A stretch of 64,000 nt of DNA from Pseudonocardia hierapolitana (GCF_007994075.1 NZ_VIWU01000001.1:4836001-4900000); one strand, 5' to 3'. Shown: positions 24,043-34,765, numbered from the stretch's first letter. Notes: generated from the sequence alone by a model not told the origin. Program-made: numbers and translations.

Positions 24043-25484
24043 ACGCGCATCCGGCCGGCCCGCTGCACGCCGGGATCTCGGTCCCGCCGGAGACCGCGGG
24101 GGCCCGTCCCGTCGACGCCGCCGGGCTCGACGAGCTGGCGCCTGCGGTGTGGCCGCGCACCGCCGCCCGCTCAGCAGGCGGCGCGGTGGAGATCGCAGGC
24201 GTCGACGTGCGCGACCTCGCCGAGCGCTACGGCACCCCGCTCTTCGTGATCGACGAGGCCGACTTCCGGTCCCGCGCTGCCGAGTTCGCGGCCGCGTTCG
24301 GCGCCGAGGCGGTGCACTACGCGGCGAAGGCGTTCCTGTGCACCGAGGTGGCGCGCTGGGTCGCCGAGGAGGGCCTGAGCCTGGACGTCGCCAGCGGCGG
24401 CGAGCTGGCCGTCGCGCTGCGCGCCGGCTTCCCGCCGGAGCGGATCGCGCTGCACGGCAACAACAAGTCCCTCGACGAGCTGGTCGCCGCCGTGGAGGCG
24501 GGCGTGGGCCGGGTCGTGCTCGACTCGTTCCACGAGATCGCCCGCCTGGACGCGGTGGCCCGCGAGCGCGGCGTGGTCGTGCCGGTGATGGTGCGCCTCA
24601 CCGTGGGCGTCGAGGCGCACACGCACGAGTTCATCGCCACCGCCCACGAGGACCAGAAGTTCGGCTTCTCGATCTCCGGCGGCGAGGCGAGCGCGGCCGC
24701 CGAGGCGGTGCGGCGGGTGCTCGCGGCCGACGGCCTGCAGCTCGTGGGCCTGCACAGCCACATCGGCAGCCAGATCTTCGACACCGAGGGCTTCGAGGTG
24801 GCCGCCCACCGCGTCGTGCGGTTCCTCGCCCGGCTGCACAAGGAACACGGCGCCGACGCGCTGCACGCGCTCACCACCCTCGACCTCGGTGGCGGGTTCG
24901 GCATCGCCTACCGGGCCGACGAGACCCCGGTCGACGTACCGCAGCTCGCCGAGGAGCTGCGCGGGATCGTCAAGCGGGAGTGCCACGCCGAGGACCTCGA
25001 CGTACCGAAGATCGCGGTCGAACCCGGCCGGGCGATCGCCGGACCGGCGGGGATCACGCTCTACACCGTCGGCACGATCAAGGACGTGCCGCTCGGTGGG
25101 GCCTCGATGCGGCGCTACGTGAGCGTCGACGGCGGGATGAGCGACAACATCCGCACCGCCCTCTACGACGCCGTGTACGACTGCAGGCTCGTCTCCCGCT
25201 CCTCCGAGCGCGACGGCAGCGGCGACGCGGTGCTCTCGCGGGTGGTCGGCAAGCACTGCGAGAGCGGCGACATCGTGGTGCGCGACTGCTGGCTGCCCGC
25301 CGACCTCGCCCCCGGCGACCTGCTGGCCGTGGCCGCCACCGGCGCCTACTGCTACTCGATGGCGAGCTCCTACAACCGCCTGCCCCGCCCCGCGGTGGTG
25401 GCCGTGCGCGACGGCGAGGCGCGGGCCCTGCTGCGCCGCGAGACGCTCGAGGACCAGTTCCGGTTGGAGGCCTCGGCGTCATGA
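24039..25484 (+). CDS. lysA: diaminopimelate decarboxylase
   Basis: A 481-residue fold-type III PLP decarboxylase, the last step of lysine synthesis, converting meso-diaminopimelate to L-lysine. The PLP lysine is Lys97 in [30 protein letters not shown] and [11 protein letters not shown] form the phosphate and substrate sites; the dimer-partner Cys motif is GKHCESGD; and [11 protein letters not shown] closes the site. An N-terminal extension of about 40 residues precedes the family core. GTG 24039 overlaps the argS stop. A 166-bp spacer with repeats separates it from hom. Confidence 0.97.
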   Translation: MNAHPAGPLHAGISVPPETAGARPVDAAGLDELAPAVWPRTAARSAGGAVEIAGVDVRDLAERYGTPLFVIDEADFRSRAAEFAAAFGAEAVHYAAKAFLCTEVARWVAEEGLSLDVASGGELAVALRAGFPPERIALHGNNKSLDELVAAVEAGVGRVVLDSFHEIARLDAVARERGVVVPVMVRLTVGVEAHTHEFIATAHEDQKFGFSISGGEASAAAEAVRRVLAADGLQLVGLHSHIGSQIFDTEGFEVAAHRVVRFLARLHKEHGADALHALTTLDLGGGFGIAYRADETPVDVPQLAEELRGIVKRECHAEDLDVPKIAVEPGRAIAGPAGITLYTVGTIKDVPLGGASMRRYVSVDGGMSDNIRTALYDAVYDCRLVSRSSERDGSGDAVLSRVVGKHCESGDIVVRDCWLPADLAPGDLLAVAATGAYCYSMASSYNRLPRPAVVAVRDGEARALLRRETLEDQFRLEASAS

Positions 25485-25650
25485 GCGAGCTTGCGAGCGA
25501 ATCAACGTCACAGCGCCTGCGCCCCGCACGCGAGCTTGCGAGCGTGCCATCGGCACAGTGCCCGGCGAAGCCGACCGAGCGCAGCGAGGGAGAGCGAAGA
25601 GTGCGCACCCGGGGTGCCGTTCACGGGAGCGCACCAGCGAGGATCGGGGC
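25485..25650. repeat. lysA-hom spacer with two 15-bp direct repeats
   Basis: The 15-bp unit GCGAGCTTGCGAGCG occurs at 25485-25499 and again at 25530-25544, and a related GAGCGCAGCGAGG lies at about 25576-25588. The spacer has no convincing gene. These short palindromic units look like the dispersed intergenic elements of actinobacteria and may form mRNA hairpins between the two cistrons. Confidence 0.5.
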
Positions 25651-26970
25651 GTGAAACCGATCCGCGTGGCCATGCTGGGCTGCGGCACCGTCGGCCGCGA
25701 GGTCGTGCGGCTGCTGCGCGAGCAGGCCGACGAGCTGGCCGCCCGCGCAGGCGCGCCCGTCGAGCTGGCCGGGGTGGCCGTGCGCCGCCCCCACAAGCAC
25801 TCCGACCTCGGTGACCTGATCACCACCGACGCGTCCGGCCTCGTCACGCGCGACGACGTGGACGTGGTCGTCGAGGTGATCGGCGGCATCGAGCCGGCCC
25901 GCACGCTGCTGCTCGAGGCGCTCAAGAGCGGCAAGTCGGTGGTCACCGCCAACAAGGCGCTGCTCGCCGAAGACGGGCCCGCGCTCGCCGAGGCCGCGGA
26001 CGCATCCGGCGTCGACCTGTACTACGAGGCGGCCGTCGCCGGGGCGATCCCGTTGCTGCGCCCGCTGCGCGAGTCGCTCGTCGGAGACCGGATCACGCGG
26101 GTCGCCGGCATCGTCAACGGCACCACGAACTTCATCCTCTCCGCCATGGCCGCGTCCGGTTCGAGCTACGCCGACGCCCTCGAGGAGGCCACGCGGCTGG
26201 GCTACGCCGAGGCCGACCCGAGCGCCGACGTCGACGGCTACGACGCCGCGTCCAAGGCCGCGATCCTCGCCTCGCTGGCCTTCCACACCCGCGTCAACGC
26301 CGCGGACGTGCACTGCGAGGGCATTCGCGCGGTCACCGCGACCGACATCGCGGCGGCGTCGGCGATGGGCTGCGTGATCAAGCTCCTCGCGATCTGCGAG
26401 CGCACCCCTGCCGAGGACGGCGTCCCCGAGTCGGTCTCGGCGCGCGTGTACCCGGCGATGATCCCGGCCGCGCACCCCCTCGCGTCCGTCGACGGCGCGT
26501 ACAACGCGGTGTTCGTCGAGGCGGACGCGGCGGGACAGCTGATGTTCTACGGACAGGGCGCAGGCGGCGCGCCCACGGCGAGCGCCGTGCTCGGTGACCT
26601 GGTCGCGGTGGCGCGCAACCGGGTGCTGGGCGGGCGCGGGCCGCGCGAGTCGGCGTACGCGAGCCTGCCGGTGCGGCCGATGGGCACGCTGCGCACCCGG
26701 TACCACGTGAGCCTCGAGGTGGCCGACCGCGCGGGCGTGCTCTCGGCGATCACCGGCGAGTTCGCCCACCACGGTGTGAGCATCGCCGCGGCCCGCCAGA
26801 CGGGCGAGGGCGACGACAACGGGTCCGCGCGGATCGTCGTCGTCACGCACAAGGCGCCGGAGGCGGCGCTCGCCGCCACGGTGGACGTGCTGGCCGGGCT
26901 CGACGTCGTGCACGGTGTCCACAGCGTGCTTCGGGTCGAGGACCTGGGCCGGAAGGGAGTTGCGGGATGA
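25651..26970 (+). CDS. hom: homoserine dehydrogenase
   Basis: A 439-residue NAD(P)-dependent enzyme reducing aspartate semialdehyde to homoserine. The Rossmann motif is [15 protein letters not shown] near the start; [13 protein letters not shown] and [16 protein letters not shown] are catalytic-domain signatures, with [19 protein letters not shown] holding the conserved Lys/Asp pair. A C-terminal ACT domain ([19 protein letters not shown]) probably mediates threonine feedback. Start GTG 25651. The stop overlaps thrC by 4 bases (ATGA). Confidence 0.97.
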   Translation: MKPIRVAMLGCGTVGREVVRLLREQADELAARAGAPVELAGVAVRRPHKHSDLGDLITTDASGLVTRDDVDVVVEVIGGIEPARTLLLEALKSGKSVVTANKALLAEDGPALAEAADASGVDLYYEAAVAGAIPLLRPLRESLVGDRITRVAGIVNGTTNFILSAMAASGSSYADALEEATRLGYAEADPSADVDGYDAASKAAILASLAFHTRVNAADVHCEGIRAVTATDIAAASAMGCVIKLLAICERTPAEDGVPESVSARVYPAMIPAAHPLASVDGAYNAVFVEADAAGQLMFYGQGAGGAPTASAVLGDLVAVARNRVLGGRGPRESAYASLPVRPMGTLRTRYHVSLEVADRAGVLSAITGEFAHHGVSIAAARQTGEGDDNGSARIVVVTHKAPEAALAATVDVLAGLDVVHGVHSVLRVEDLGRKGVAG

Positions 26971-28043
26971 CCGCCGCGCAGAAGCTCACCCGCTGGCCAG
27001 GGGTGATCGAGGCCTACCGGGAGCGGATGCCGGTGGAGCCGGGGTGGACGGTCGTCACGCTCGGCGAGGGCGGCACGCCGCTGCTGCCGGCGCCGCACCT
27101 GTCCGCGGCCACCGGCTGCGAGGTGCTCCTCAAGGTCGACGGTGCCAACCCCACGGGCTCGTTCAAGGACCGCGGGATGACCATGGCGGTCACGCACGCG
27201 CTCGCCGAGGGCAAGCAGGGTGTGCTCTGCGCGTCCACCGGTAACACCTCCGCCTCCGCCGCCGCATACGCCACACGCGCGGGGATGACCTGCGCCGTCC
27301 TCGTGCCGCGGGGCAAGATCGCGCTCGGCAAGCTGGCCCAGGCCGTGGCGCACGGGGCCCGGATCCTGCAGATCGACGGCAACTTCGACGACTGCCTCGA
27401 GCTCGCCCGCAAGACCACGGCCGACTACCCGGTTGCCGCCCTGGTCAACTCGGTGAACCCCACCCGGATCGCCGGACAGGCGAGCGCGGCGTACGAGATC
27501 TGCGACGAGCTCGGCCGCGCCCCCGACGTGCACTGCCTGCCGGTGGGCAACGCGGGCAACATCACCGCGTACTGGCAGGGGTACAAGGCCTACCTCGCCG
27601 ACGGGCTGATCCACACGCCGCCCCGCATGTTCGGGTTCCAGGCCGCGGGCGCCGCCCCGCTCGTGCACGGCGCGCCCGTGGCGGCGCCGGAGACGATCGC
27701 CACCGCGATCCGGATCGGCGCACCGGCCTCGTGGGCGGGCGCCATGACCGCGCGCGACGAGTCGGACGGCCGCTTCGCCGCCGTCACCGACGACGAGATC
27801 CTCTCCGCGTACCGCCTGCTCTCGGCGCGGGAAGGCGTGTTCGTCGAGCCGGCGTCGGCCGCGAGCGTGGCCGGGCTGCTGCAGTCCGCGTCCGACGGCA
27901 CGCTGCCCCGCGGCTCACTCGTGGTGTGCACCGTGACGGGTCACGGGCTGAAGGACCCCGACAGCGCGCTGCTCACCGCGCCCGAGCCCACCGTGGTGCC
28001 GATCGACCCGGGAGCGGTCGCCGCCGCCCTGGAACTGCGCTGA
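26967..28043 (+). CDS. thrC: threonine synthase
   Basis: A 358-residue PLP enzyme making threonine from O-phosphohomoserine. The PLP lysine is Lys67 in [13 protein letters not shown]; the phosphate-binding loop is [15 protein letters not shown] and [11 protein letters not shown] is the glycine-rich cofactor loop. Length fits the short bacterial class. ATG 26967 overlaps hom; the TGA overlaps the thrB ATG by one base (TGATG), giving a tightly coupled hom-thrC-thrB set. Confidence 0.97.
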   Translation: MTAAQKLTRWPGVIEAYRERMPVEPGWTVVTLGEGGTPLLPAPHLSAATGCEVLLKVDGANPTGSFKDRGMTMAVTHALAEGKQGVLCASTGNTSASAAAYATRAGMTCAVLVPRGKIALGKLAQAVAHGARILQIDGNFDDCLELARKTTADYPVAALVNSVNPTRIAGQASAAYEICDELGRAPDVHCLPVGNAGNITAYWQGYKAYLADGLIHTPPRMFGFQAAGAAPLVHGAPVAAPETIATAIRIGAPASWAGAMTARDESDGRFAAVTDDEILSAYRLLSAREGVFVEPASAASVAGLLQSASDGTLPRGSLVVCTVTGHGLKDPDSALLTAPEPTVVPIDPGAVAAALELR

Positions 28044-28945
28044 TGGGTCGCCCCCGCGAGGTCCGGGTGCGGGTGCCGGGTTCGTCGGCGAACCTCGGGC
28101 CCGGCTTCGACACGCTCGGGCTCGCGCTCGGCCTGTACGACGAGGTCGAGGTGTCGGTGGCGTCCGACGGCGTCGCGATCGAGGTGACCGGGGAGGGCGC
28201 GGGCCGCGTGCCGTGCGACGAGGCCCACCTCGTGGTGCGGGCGATGCGCTCGGCATGGGACGTGGTCGGGGACGCCCCGCCCGGCATCCGGATGCGGTGC
28301 AACAACGCGATCCCGCACTCGCGCGGGCTGGGCAGCTCGGCGGCCGCCGCCGTGGCGGGCGCGACGGCGGCCGTCGTGCTCGCCGGGCGCGACGCGGAGC
28401 TGGAGCGCGACACGATCCTGCACGTCGCGGCGGGGATGGAGGGCCACGCCGACAACGCGGCGGCCAGCCTGCTCGGCGGGTTCGTTGTCGCCTGGGAAGC
28501 GACCGGGAATAACCCGCGGCCCTTCCACGCTGTACGGCTCGAGACGCACCCGGGCATCCATCCGGTTGCGCTCGTCGCAGGAATCGAGTCGCTCACCAGC
28601 ACCACGCGCGGGCTGCTGCCCGAGCGCGTCCCGCTGGCCGACGCCGCTTTCACCGGCAGCCGCACCGCGCTCGCCGTGCTGGCCTTCACCCAGCGCCCCG
28701 AGCTGCTGCTCGCGGCCACGGAGGACCGGCTCCACCAGAACTACCGGCGCCCGGCCTATCCGGCGTCGGCCGCCCTGGTCGACACGCTGCGTGACCGCGG
28801 CATCCCGGCCGCGATCTCGGGAGCGGGCCCCACCGTGCTGGCCCTCACCACCGACGGCACCTTGCCGCCGGACCTGGACCTTCACGGCTTCACCGCCCTC
28901 GCGCTGCCCGTCGACGGGGTGGGTGCGACGGTGGAGATCGACTGA
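28043..28945 (+). CDS. thrB: homoserine kinase
   Basis: A 300-residue GHMP kinase that phosphorylates homoserine with ATP. The ATP motif is IPHSRGLGSSAAAAVAG, the family's PxxxGLGSSAA; the substrate-binding N-terminal strand is VPGSSANLGPGFDTLGLAL; and the C-terminal GHMP motif is AISGAGPTVLAL. It starts at ATG 28043 inside the thrC stop and ends the threonine operon. The usual 300-residue length. Confidence 0.97.
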   Translation: MGRPREVRVRVPGSSANLGPGFDTLGLALGLYDEVEVSVASDGVAIEVTGEGAGRVPCDEAHLVVRAMRSAWDVVGDAPPGIRMRCNNAIPHSRGLGSSAAAAVAGATAAVVLAGRDAELERDTILHVAAGMEGHADNAAASLLGGFVVAWEATGNNPRPFHAVRLETHPGIHPVALVAGIESLTSTTRGLLPERVPLADAAFTGSRTALAVLAFTQRPELLLAATEDRLHQNYRRPAYPASAALVDTLRDRGIPAAISGAGPTVLALTTDGTLPPDLDLHGFTALALPVDGVGATVEID

Positions 28946-29262
28946 GTCCGTCCTCCCGGCGCGCCATGACAGGGGGTTGTTGCCGCGATCAGGGCAGACC
29001 GTCTACGCTCGGCACCGCAACGGCGATCCACGCGGCATCCGCGTGGCCACTCGAGCCGGAATCCGCAAGATCCATCGCGCCAGACCGGTTCCGACCCGAG
29101 CGGCCTCTTCCCCGGAGCGTCGCGGCGATCGTCCCCATTGCTGTCGGGGCGGCCGCACTTCCCGCGACCCGTTGACCGATATGTCGTCCGGCACACCGTC
29201 CGGGCGAGTGTGTGAATCCCGCTGACCAGGGCTGGAGGCCCGGTCGGTCAGGAAGGACATCT
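28946..29262 (+). promoter_or_regulatory. 317-bp leader region of rho
   Basis: No gene is seen between thrB and rho. A possible promoter is TTGCCG (28980-28985) and TACGCT (29004-29009) 18 nt apart, which would give a leader of about 250 nt. Long rho leaders that support autoregulation are known in bacteria; nothing in this sequence proves it. The ribosome site AGGAAGGA lies just before GTG 29263. Confidence 0.4.
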
Positions 29263-31530
29263 GTGAGCGAGACCGATCTCGTCAGCACCGAGGCTGCCCC
29301 CGCCCCTCGCAAGCGCGGCGGCCTCAGCGGCATGGTGCTGGCGGAGCTCCGCCAGCTGGCCGGCGAGCTGAACATCCCGGACATCGCCGGGATGCGGAAG
29401 GGCGACCTGATCGCCGCCATCAAGGAGAAGCAGGGTGCGCCGCCGAGCCGCAAGCGCTCCGCCGCCGCCCAGCCCACCCTCCCCGGCACCGGTGACGAGG
29501 CCGCCGCCGCTCCGGCGAGCGCCGAAGCGCCCGCCGTCAACGGCGCTGCTCCTGCCTCCGCCCCCGCTGCCGACGCTCCCGTTGCCGACGCCGCCCCCGC
29601 GGCGGCCCCCACCCGGCGTCGCCGGGCAGCCTCGCGGCCTGCGGGCGCGCCGTCCGTCACGTCCACCGTGAACGGTGCCGCGGTCGCCGACGCCGCTCCT
29701 GCCGCCCCGGCCACCACCGCCGCTCCCGCTGCCGACACGGCAGACACCGCGGAGAAGGTGGAGAAGGCCGAGAAGGTGGAGAAGGCGGAGAAGCCCGCCG
29801 ACACCGACGGCTCCGCCCCCGCGGCCGGTACCAGCACCGGCACCGAGGCCGCCGACACCGCCGCGCCCACCCGGCGCACCCGGCAGAGCCGGCGCAACCG
29901 CGCCGAGCAGCAGGCCGAGCAGGCACAGCAGCAGGCGGAGGCCACGACGAGCGCCGCCCCGGCCGAGGAGCAGCGCGAGGGCGGCCGCGACAGCGGCGAC
30001 GCGCGCCCCGACAACCGGCGCGAGGGCGGTCGTGACCGCGGCGGGCGGGACAACCGGGACAGCAACCGCGACGCGCGTGACACCAACCGCGACCGCGACA
30101 ACAACCGCGACCGCGACCGCGACAGCAGCCGCGACCGGGACAACAACCGCGACCGCGACAACAGCAACCGCGACAACCGCGGCGACCGTCCGGACAACCG
30201 GAGCGACACCCGCTCCGACACCCGTGGCCCCCGCGACAACCGTCCGGACGACGACGGCGACGACGACGGCGACGGCAGGGGCAGGCGCGGCCGCCGGTTC
30301 CGCGACCGCCGTCGGGGCCGGGACCGCGACCGCGACCGCAGCAGCGGCAGCGGCGGCCAGGGCAACGTCGACACCGAGGTGCGCGACGGCGACGTGCTGC
30401 TGCCGGTCGCCGGCATCGTCGACATCCTCGACAACTACGCCTTCGTCCGCACCACCGGCTACCTGTCCGGGCCCACGGACGTCTACGTGTCGCTGTCGAT
30501 GGTCCGCAAGTACGGGCTGCGCCGGGGCGACGCGATCACCGGCGCCGTGCGCGAGCCCCGCGAGGGCGAGCAGTCGCGGCAGAAGTTCAACCCGCTGGTC
30601 CGCGTCGACACGATCAACGGCCAGGACCCGGAGACGTCGAAGCAGCGGCCCGAGTTCACCAAGCTCACCCCGCTCTACCCGAACGAGCGGCTGCGCCTGG
30701 AGACCGAGCCGCACAAGCTCACCACGCGCGTGATCGACCTGGTCATGCCGGTGGGCAAGGGGCAGCGAGCGCTGATCGTGTCGCCGCCGAAGGCGGGCAA
30801 GACCACGATCATGCAGAACATCGCCAACGCGATCACCACGAACAACCCCGAATGCCACCTCATGGTCGTCCTCGTCGACGAGCGGCCGGAGGAGGTCACC
30901 GACATGCAGCGGTCGGTGAAGGGCGAGGTCATCGCGTCCACGTTCGACCGGCCGCCGACCGACCACACCACGGTCGCGGAGCTGTCGATCGAGCGGGCGA
31001 AGCGGCTCGTCGAGCTGGGCCACGACGTGGTCGTGCTGCTCGACAACATCACCCGCCTCGGCCGGGCCTACAACCTGGCCGCGCCGGCGTCGGGCCGCAT
31101 CCTGTCCGGTGGTGTCGACTCCACGGCGCTGTACCCGCCGAAGCGGTTCCTCGGCGCCGCGCGCAACATCGAGGACGGCGGCTCGCTGACGATCTTCGCC
31201 ACGGCGCTGGTCGAGACCGGGTCCACGATGGACACGGTGATCTTCGAGGAGTTCAAGGGCACCGGCAACGCCGAGCTCAGGCTCGACCGGAAGATCGCCG
31301 ACAAGCGGGTCTTCCCGGCCATCGACGTGGGCGACTCCGGCACCCGCAAGGAAGAGCTGATCATGTCGCCGGACGAGTACGCCGTCATGGTCAAGCTCCG
31401 CAGGGTGCTCGCGGCGCTGGACGACCAGCAGGCCATCGACCTGCTGCTCACCCAGCTCCGCAAGACGCGCACCAACATCGAGTTCCTGATGCAGGTCGCG
31501 AAGAGCACCCCGGGCGCCGACAACGACTGA
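29263..31530 (+). CDS. rho: transcription termination factor Rho with long disordered insert
   Basis: A 755-residue Rho; E. coli Rho has 419. Residues about 20-57 are the Rho N-terminal domain ([20 protein letters not shown]), and from about 367 come the RNA-binding domain ([17 protein letters not shown]) and the ATPase with Walker [10 protein letters not shown] at 507-515. Between them about 310 residues are low-complexity: first Ala/Pro/Thr-rich, then (about 240-366) a tract of repeated NRDRDNN-type units rich in Arg, Asp and Asn. Such inserts occur in actinobacterial Rho (for example Micrococcus luteus) and add RNA binding on GC-rich RNA. Start GTG 29263. Confidence 0.97.
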   Translation: MSETDLVSTEAAPAPRKRGGLSGMVLAELRQLAGELNIPDIAGMRKGDLIAAIKEKQGAPPSRKRSAAAQPTLPGTGDEAAAAPASAEAPAVNGAAPASAPAADAPVADAAPAAAPTRRRRAASRPAGAPSVTSTVNGAAVADAAPAAPATTAAPAADTADTAEKVEKAEKVEKAEKPADTDGSAPAAGTSTGTEAADTAAPTRRTRQSRRNRAEQQAEQAQQQAEATTSAAPAEEQREGGRDSGDARPDNRREGGRDRGGRDNRDSNRDARDTNRDRDNNRDRDRDSSRDRDNNRDRDNSNRDNRGDRPDNRSDTRSDTRGPRDNRPDDDGDDDGDGRGRRGRRFRDRRRGRDRDRDRSSGSGGQGNVDTEVRDGDVLLPVAGIVDILDNYAFVRTTGYLSGPTDVYVSLSMVRKYGLRRGDAITGAVREPREGEQSRQKFNPLVRVDTINGQDPETSKQRPEFTKLTPLYPNERLRLETEPHKLTTRVIDLVMPVGKGQRALIVSPPKAGKTTIMQNIANAITTNNPECHLMVVLVDERPEEVTDMQRSVKGEVIASTFDRPPTDHTTVAELSIERAKRLVELGHDVVVLLDNITRLGRAYNLAAPASGRILSGGVDSTALYPPKRFLGAARNIEDGGSLTIFATALVETGSTMDTVIFEEFKGTGNAELRLDRKIADKRVFPAIDVGDSGTRKEELIMSPDEYAVMVKLRRVLAALDDQQAIDLLLTQLRKTRTNIEFLMQVAKSTPGADND

Positions 31531-31544
31531 CCCGACCCAGCCGA

Positions 31545-31580
31545 TCCGGGCCGCCCGCGGGAATCCGCGGGCGGCCCGGA
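31545..31580. terminator. perfect 16-bp hairpin after rho
   Basis: TCCGGGCCGCCCGCGG (31545-31560) and its exact inverse (31565-31580) flank a GAAT loop. It lies 14 bp after the rho stop. A weak T-rich stretch (TGGTTGAATG) follows. Confidence 0.75.
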
Positions 31581-31661
31581 TGGTTGAATGGGACGTCACG
31601 CTCCGGCCCCGGTTCACCCTGCGTGTCGCAGGGACCCGGCGCCACATCGAGAGGAACCAAC

Positions 31662-31883
31662 GTGCGTTCAGGCATCCACCCCGAGTACGTCGAGACGCAG
31701 GTCGTCTGCGGTTGCGGCAACTCGTTCACCACCCGCAGCACCAAGACCAGCGGCAAGATGACGGTCGAGACGTGCTCGGCGTGTCACCCGTTCTACACCG
31801 GCAAGCAGCGGATCCTCGACTCCGGCGGCCGCGTCGCCCGGTTCGAGGCGCGCTACGGCAAGCGGGCCGGCAACAAGAAGTAG
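31662..31883 (+). CDS. rpmE: ribosomal protein bL31, zinc-binding form
   Basis: A 73-residue bL31 of the large ribosomal subunit. Cys16, Cys18, Cys38 and Cys41 (VVCGCGNSF and [13 protein letters not shown]) form a zinc site, so this is the C+ (type A) form normally replaced under zinc starvation. GTG 31662 is preceded by GAGAGGAAC. Downstream of rho as in other actinobacteria, with its own terminator after it. Confidence 0.97.
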   Translation: MRSGIHPEYVETQVVCGCGNSFTTRSTKTSGKMTVETCSACHPFYTGKQRILDSGGRVARFEARYGKRAGNKK

Positions 31884-31890
31884 CTCACTC

Positions 31891-31923
31891 GACGGCGCCC
31901 ACCGCGATTCGGTGGGCGCCGTC
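31891..31923. terminator. perfect 14-bp hairpin after rpmE
   Basis: GACGGCGCCCACCG (31891-31904) pairs with CGGTGGGCGCCGTC (31910-31923) across a CGATT loop, 7 bp after the rpmE stop. Confidence 0.75.
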
Positions 31924-31955
31924 GGCATGTCCGGACGAGGGAGGAGGGAGCCGTC

Positions 31956-33023
31956 ATGACGACAGCGCCGGCCGTCGAGGCCGTGCTCGCCGAGCACGCC
32001 GAGCTGGAGCTGCGGCTCGCCGACCCGTCCGTGCACGCCGACCCCGCCACGGCACGCAAGCTGGGCAGGCGGTACTCGGAGATCGGGCCGATCGTCGCCG
32101 TCGCCCGTGAGCTCGCCTCGGCCCGCGCCGACATCGTCACCGCCCGCGAGCTCGCGGCGGAGGACGCGTCATTCGCCGCCGAGGCCCAGGAGCTGGCCGA
32201 GAAGATCCCGGTGCTCGAGCGACGGCTCGCCGAGCTGCTCGTGCCCCGTGACCCCCACGACGGCGACGACGTCATCATGGAGATCAAGTCGGGGGAGGGC
32301 GGCGAGGAGTCGGCCCTCTTCGCGGCCGACCTCGCCCGCATGTACCTGCGCTACGCCGAGCGCCGCGGCTGGTCCACGCAGATCATCGACTCGGTGCCGT
32401 CCGACCTCGGCGGCTACAAGGACCTCACGGTCCTGGTGCGCTCGCGCGAGCCGGTCGCCGACGGCGTCTGGTCGGCGCTGAAGTTCGAGGGCGGGGTACA
32501 CCGAGTGCAGCGGGTGCCGGTCACCGAGTCGCAGGGGCGCATCCACACCTCCGCCGCGGGCGTGCTCGTCTACCCGGACACCGGCGAGGACGCCGACGTC
32601 GAGATCGACGAGAACGACCTGCGCATCGACGTGTTCCGCTCCTCCGGCCACGGCGGGCAGAGCGTCAACACCACCGACTCCGCCGTCCGCATCACGCACC
32701 TTCCCACCGGCATCGTCGTGAGCTGCCAGAACGAGCGCTCGCAGCTGCAGAACCGGGCCCGCGCCATGGAGGTGCTGCGCTCGCGGCTGCAGGCCCTCGC
32801 CGAGGAGGAGGCCGCGGCGAAGGCGTCGGCCGACCGGCGTTCCCAGGTGCGCACGGTCGACCGCTCCGAGCGCATCCGCACCTACAACTTCCCGGAGAAC
32901 CGCATCTCCGACCACCGCGTCGGCTACAAGGCCCACAACCTCTCGGCCGTGCTGGACGGCGACCTGGACGGTGTGGTGGATGCGCTGCAGGCGGCCGAGC
33001 GCGCGGAGGCCGTGGGCTCGTGA
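31956..33023 (+). CDS. prfA: peptide chain release factor 1
   Basis: A 355-residue class I release factor reading UAA and UAG. The tripeptide anticodon is PVT in [15 protein letters not shown], which marks RF1 rather than RF2 (SPF), and the peptidyl-tRNA hydrolysis motif GGQ is at 233-235 in [14 protein letters not shown]. The Gln of GGQ is the residue methylated by PrmC, encoded next. ATG 31956 has GGGAGGAGGGAG upstream. The stop overlaps prmC by 4 bases. Confidence 0.97.
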   Translation: MTTAPAVEAVLAEHAELELRLADPSVHADPATARKLGRRYSEIGPIVAVARELASARADIVTARELAAEDASFAAEAQELAEKIPVLERRLAELLVPRDPHDGDDVIMEIKSGEGGEESALFAADLARMYLRYAERRGWSTQIIDSVPSDLGGYKDLTVLVRSREPVADGVWSALKFEGGVHRVQRVPVTESQGRIHTSAAGVLVYPDTGEDADVEIDENDLRIDVFRSSGHGGQSVNTTDSAVRITHLPTGIVVSCQNERSQLQNRARAMEVLRSRLQALAEEEAAAKASADRRSQVRTVDRSERIRTYNFPENRISDHRVGYKAHNLSAVLDGDLDGVVDALQAAERAEAVGS

Positions 33024-33898
33024 GCCGGAAGCCGCTGCGGCTGGCCATCCTCGAGGCCGAGCGGGTGCTCGCCGGGGCCGGGGTGGCCTCGCCCCGGGTG
33101 GACGCGGAGATGCTCGCGGCGCACGTCGTCGGCGTCGAGCGGGGCAAGCTGATGATGCACCCCCTCGTCGACGCTCCCGCCCTGGACGCGTTGCGCAAGC
33201 TGGTCGACCGCAGGGCCGCGCGTGAGCCGCTGCAACACCTGCTCGGCACGGCGGCGCTCGGGCCCGTGCAGGTCGCCGTGGGGCCCGGGGTGTTCACGCC
33301 ACGCCCCGAGACCGAGCTGCTGCTCGAGTGGGGGCTGCGCGAGATCGCCGACGTCGCCGCGCCGGTGGTCGTCGACCTGTGCACCGGCACCGCAGCCCTC
33401 GCCCTCGCCGTCGCGGCGTGCCGCCCGGACGCCGTGGTGCACGCCGTCGAGCTCGACCCCGCCGCCCTGAGCTGGGCGCACCGCAACGTCGCCGAGCACG
33501 TCGCCGCGGGCGGCACCACCGTCACGCTGCACGCTGCCGACGTGCGCCGGCCCGACCTGCTCGTCGAGCTCGAGACCCACGTCGACCTCGTGCTCTGCAA
33601 CCCGCCCTACGTCCCCGACGGCACCCCGTTGCCGCCGGAGGTCACCGGCTGGGACCCGCCCACGGCCCTCTACGGCGGGCCGGACGGGCTGGAGATCATC
33701 CGTGCCGTCATCTCGGCGTCCGCGGCCCTGCTGCGCTACGGCGGCGGGCTCGCGATCGAGCACGACGACACCCACGGCGAGGCCGTCCCCGCCCTGATGC
33801 GCCGCCGCCGCGTGCTGACGGACGTGGAGGAGCACTTCGACCTGGCCGGTCGCCCCCGCTTCGCCACCGCCCGCCGCCGCCCCCTCCACCCCGCCTGA
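33020..33898 (+). CDS. prmC: release-factor glutamine methyltransferase
   Basis: A 292-residue SAM-dependent enzyme that N5-methylates the GGQ glutamine of release factors. The helical N-terminal RF-binding domain is followed by [13 protein letters not shown] (SAM motif I) and NPPY at 194-197 in [12 protein letters not shown], which holds the target Gln. GTG 33020 overlaps the prfA stop, matching the known functional pairing. Confidence 0.95.
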   Translation: MSRKPLRLAILEAERVLAGAGVASPRVDAEMLAAHVVGVERGKLMMHPLVDAPALDALRKLVDRRAAREPLQHLLGTAALGPVQVAVGPGVFTPRPETELLLEWGLREIADVAAPVVVDLCTGTAALALAVAACRPDAVVHAVELDPAALSWAHRNVAEHVAAGGTTVTLHAADVRRPDLLVELETHVDLVLCNPPYVPDGTPLPPEVTGWDPPTALYGGPDGLEIIRAVISASAALLRYGGGLAIEHDDTHGEAVPALMRRRRVLTDVEEHFDLAGRPRFATARRRPLHPA

Positions 33899-33929
33899 CG
33901 CTGCCCTTCTCCGCCGACGCACCCCCGTC

Positions 33930-34019
33930 GACGCGTGGCGTGGGCCGACGACGGGTGCGGTGGCCACGCGTCGGCCCGAGCCGCCCATCGATGGGGAGCG
34001 TGGGCCGAGAAGGGGCGCG
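33930..34019. repeat. prmC-sua5 spacer: inverted repeat and two CGTGGGC units
   Basis: GACGCGTGGC (33930-33939) is inverted at 33963-33972, a possible terminator for prmC. Two related 21-bp units, CGTGGGC...GGGYGCG, occur at 33939-33959 and 33999-34019; a third copy lies far away at 50122-50142. They look like copies of a small dispersed intergenic repeat. Confidence 0.5.
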
Positions 34020-34032
34020 TGGGCCGGCGGCA

Positions 34033-34038
34033 TAGGCT
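34033..34038 (+). promoter_or_regulatory. -10 box TAGGCT of the sua5 gene
   Basis: TAGGCT ends 6 nt before GTG 34045 and no ribosome site separates them, which implies a leaderless transcript. Confidence 0.4.
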
Positions 34039-34044
34039 CCGGCC

Positions 34045-34692
34045 GTGGCTTCCACGTACGACTGCGCGGTCCCTGACCAGCGCACAGAGGGTCTCGCCGA
34101 GGCGGCGAAGGCGGTGCGGGCCGGGCGGCTCGTCGTGCTGCCCACCGACACCGTCTACGGCATCGGCTGCGACGCGTTCAGCAGCGCGGCCGTGCGCAAC
34201 CTGCTCGGTGCGAAGCAGCGCGGCCCGGACATGCCCGTCCCAGTGCTCGTCGGCTCGTGGTCGACGATCGACGGTCTCGTGCTCGGCGTGCCGAAGTCCG
34301 CCCGGGACCTGATCGAGGCGTTCTGGCCGGGTGGGCTGTCGCTGGTGCTGCCGCACGCCCCGTCGTTGAAGTGGGACCTCGGCTCGACCAAGGGCACCGT
34401 GATGCTCCGGATGCCGCTGCACCCGGTGGCCCTGGAGTTGCTGCGCGACGTCGGTCCGATGGCCGTCTCCAGCGCGAACGTCTCGGGGCAGCCGCCTGCC
34501 GCGTCGACGTCGGAGGCGCAGGAGCAGCTCGGTGACAAGGTGGCGGTCTACCTCGACGGCGGCCCGTCGGGGGAGCCGGTGGCGTCCACCATCGTGGACC
34601 TGACCGGCGACGCGCCGCGCGTGCTCCGCGAGGGCGCGGTCTCAACGGAGGCGGTGGCCGAGGTCCTGGGCCGAGAGGTGCTCCCGGCCTGA
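34045..34692 (+). CDS. threonylcarbamoyl-AMP synthase (Sua5/YrdC family)
   Basis: A 215-residue Sua5/YciO/YrdC protein that makes threonylcarbamoyl-AMP for t6A37 modification of ANN-decoding tRNAs. RAGRLVVLPTDTVYGIGCDAF holds the conserved KxR...S/T-TVYGL region; WPGGLSLVLPHA and MAVSSANVSGQPPAAS complete the active site. It lacks the long C-terminal Sua5 domain, as in the M. tuberculosis protein at the same locus. Convergent with a TetR gene. Confidence 0.93.
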   Translation: MASTYDCAVPDQRTEGLAEAAKAVRAGRLVVLPTDTVYGIGCDAFSSAAVRNLLGAKQRGPDMPVPVLVGSWSTIDGLVLGVPKSARDLIEAFWPGGLSLVLPHAPSLKWDLGSTKGTVMLRMPLHPVALELLRDVGPMAVSSANVSGQPPAASTSEAQEQLGDKVAVYLDGGPSGEPVASTIVDLTGDAPRVLREGAVSTEAVAEVLGREVLPA

Positions 34693-34708
34693 CCGGATTC
34701 CGACGAGC

Positions 34709-34743
34709 GGCGCGTTCGTCGGAACCTATCCGACGAACGCGCC
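34709..34743. terminator. perfect 15-bp hairpin between convergent sua5 and TetR genes
   Basis: GGCGCGTTCGTCGGA (34709-34723) pairs with TCCGACGAACGCGCC (34729-34743) around ACCTA. A third half-unit (CCGACGA, TTCGTCGGAA) on each side allows alternative stems. It serves as a bidirectional terminator. Confidence 0.7.
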
Positions 34744-34765
34744 GTTCGTCGGAACCGTGGTGGGC

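Noticed and set aside
22590..25484. A 964-codon open frame spanning argS and lysA
   Set aside because: Only the lysA part from 24039 has protein-like motifs; the first part is an off-frame reading of argS, rich in Arg, Gly and Ala.
29980..30360. Short regular DNA repeats in rho as a possible CRISPR array
   Set aside because: The repeats are in frame, differ in length and encode an Arg-Asp-Asn tract; no unique spacers.
29248..31647. A 799-codon antisense frame over rho
   Set aside because: It mirrors the repeat-rich rho sequence and codon bias; no independent motif or start signal.
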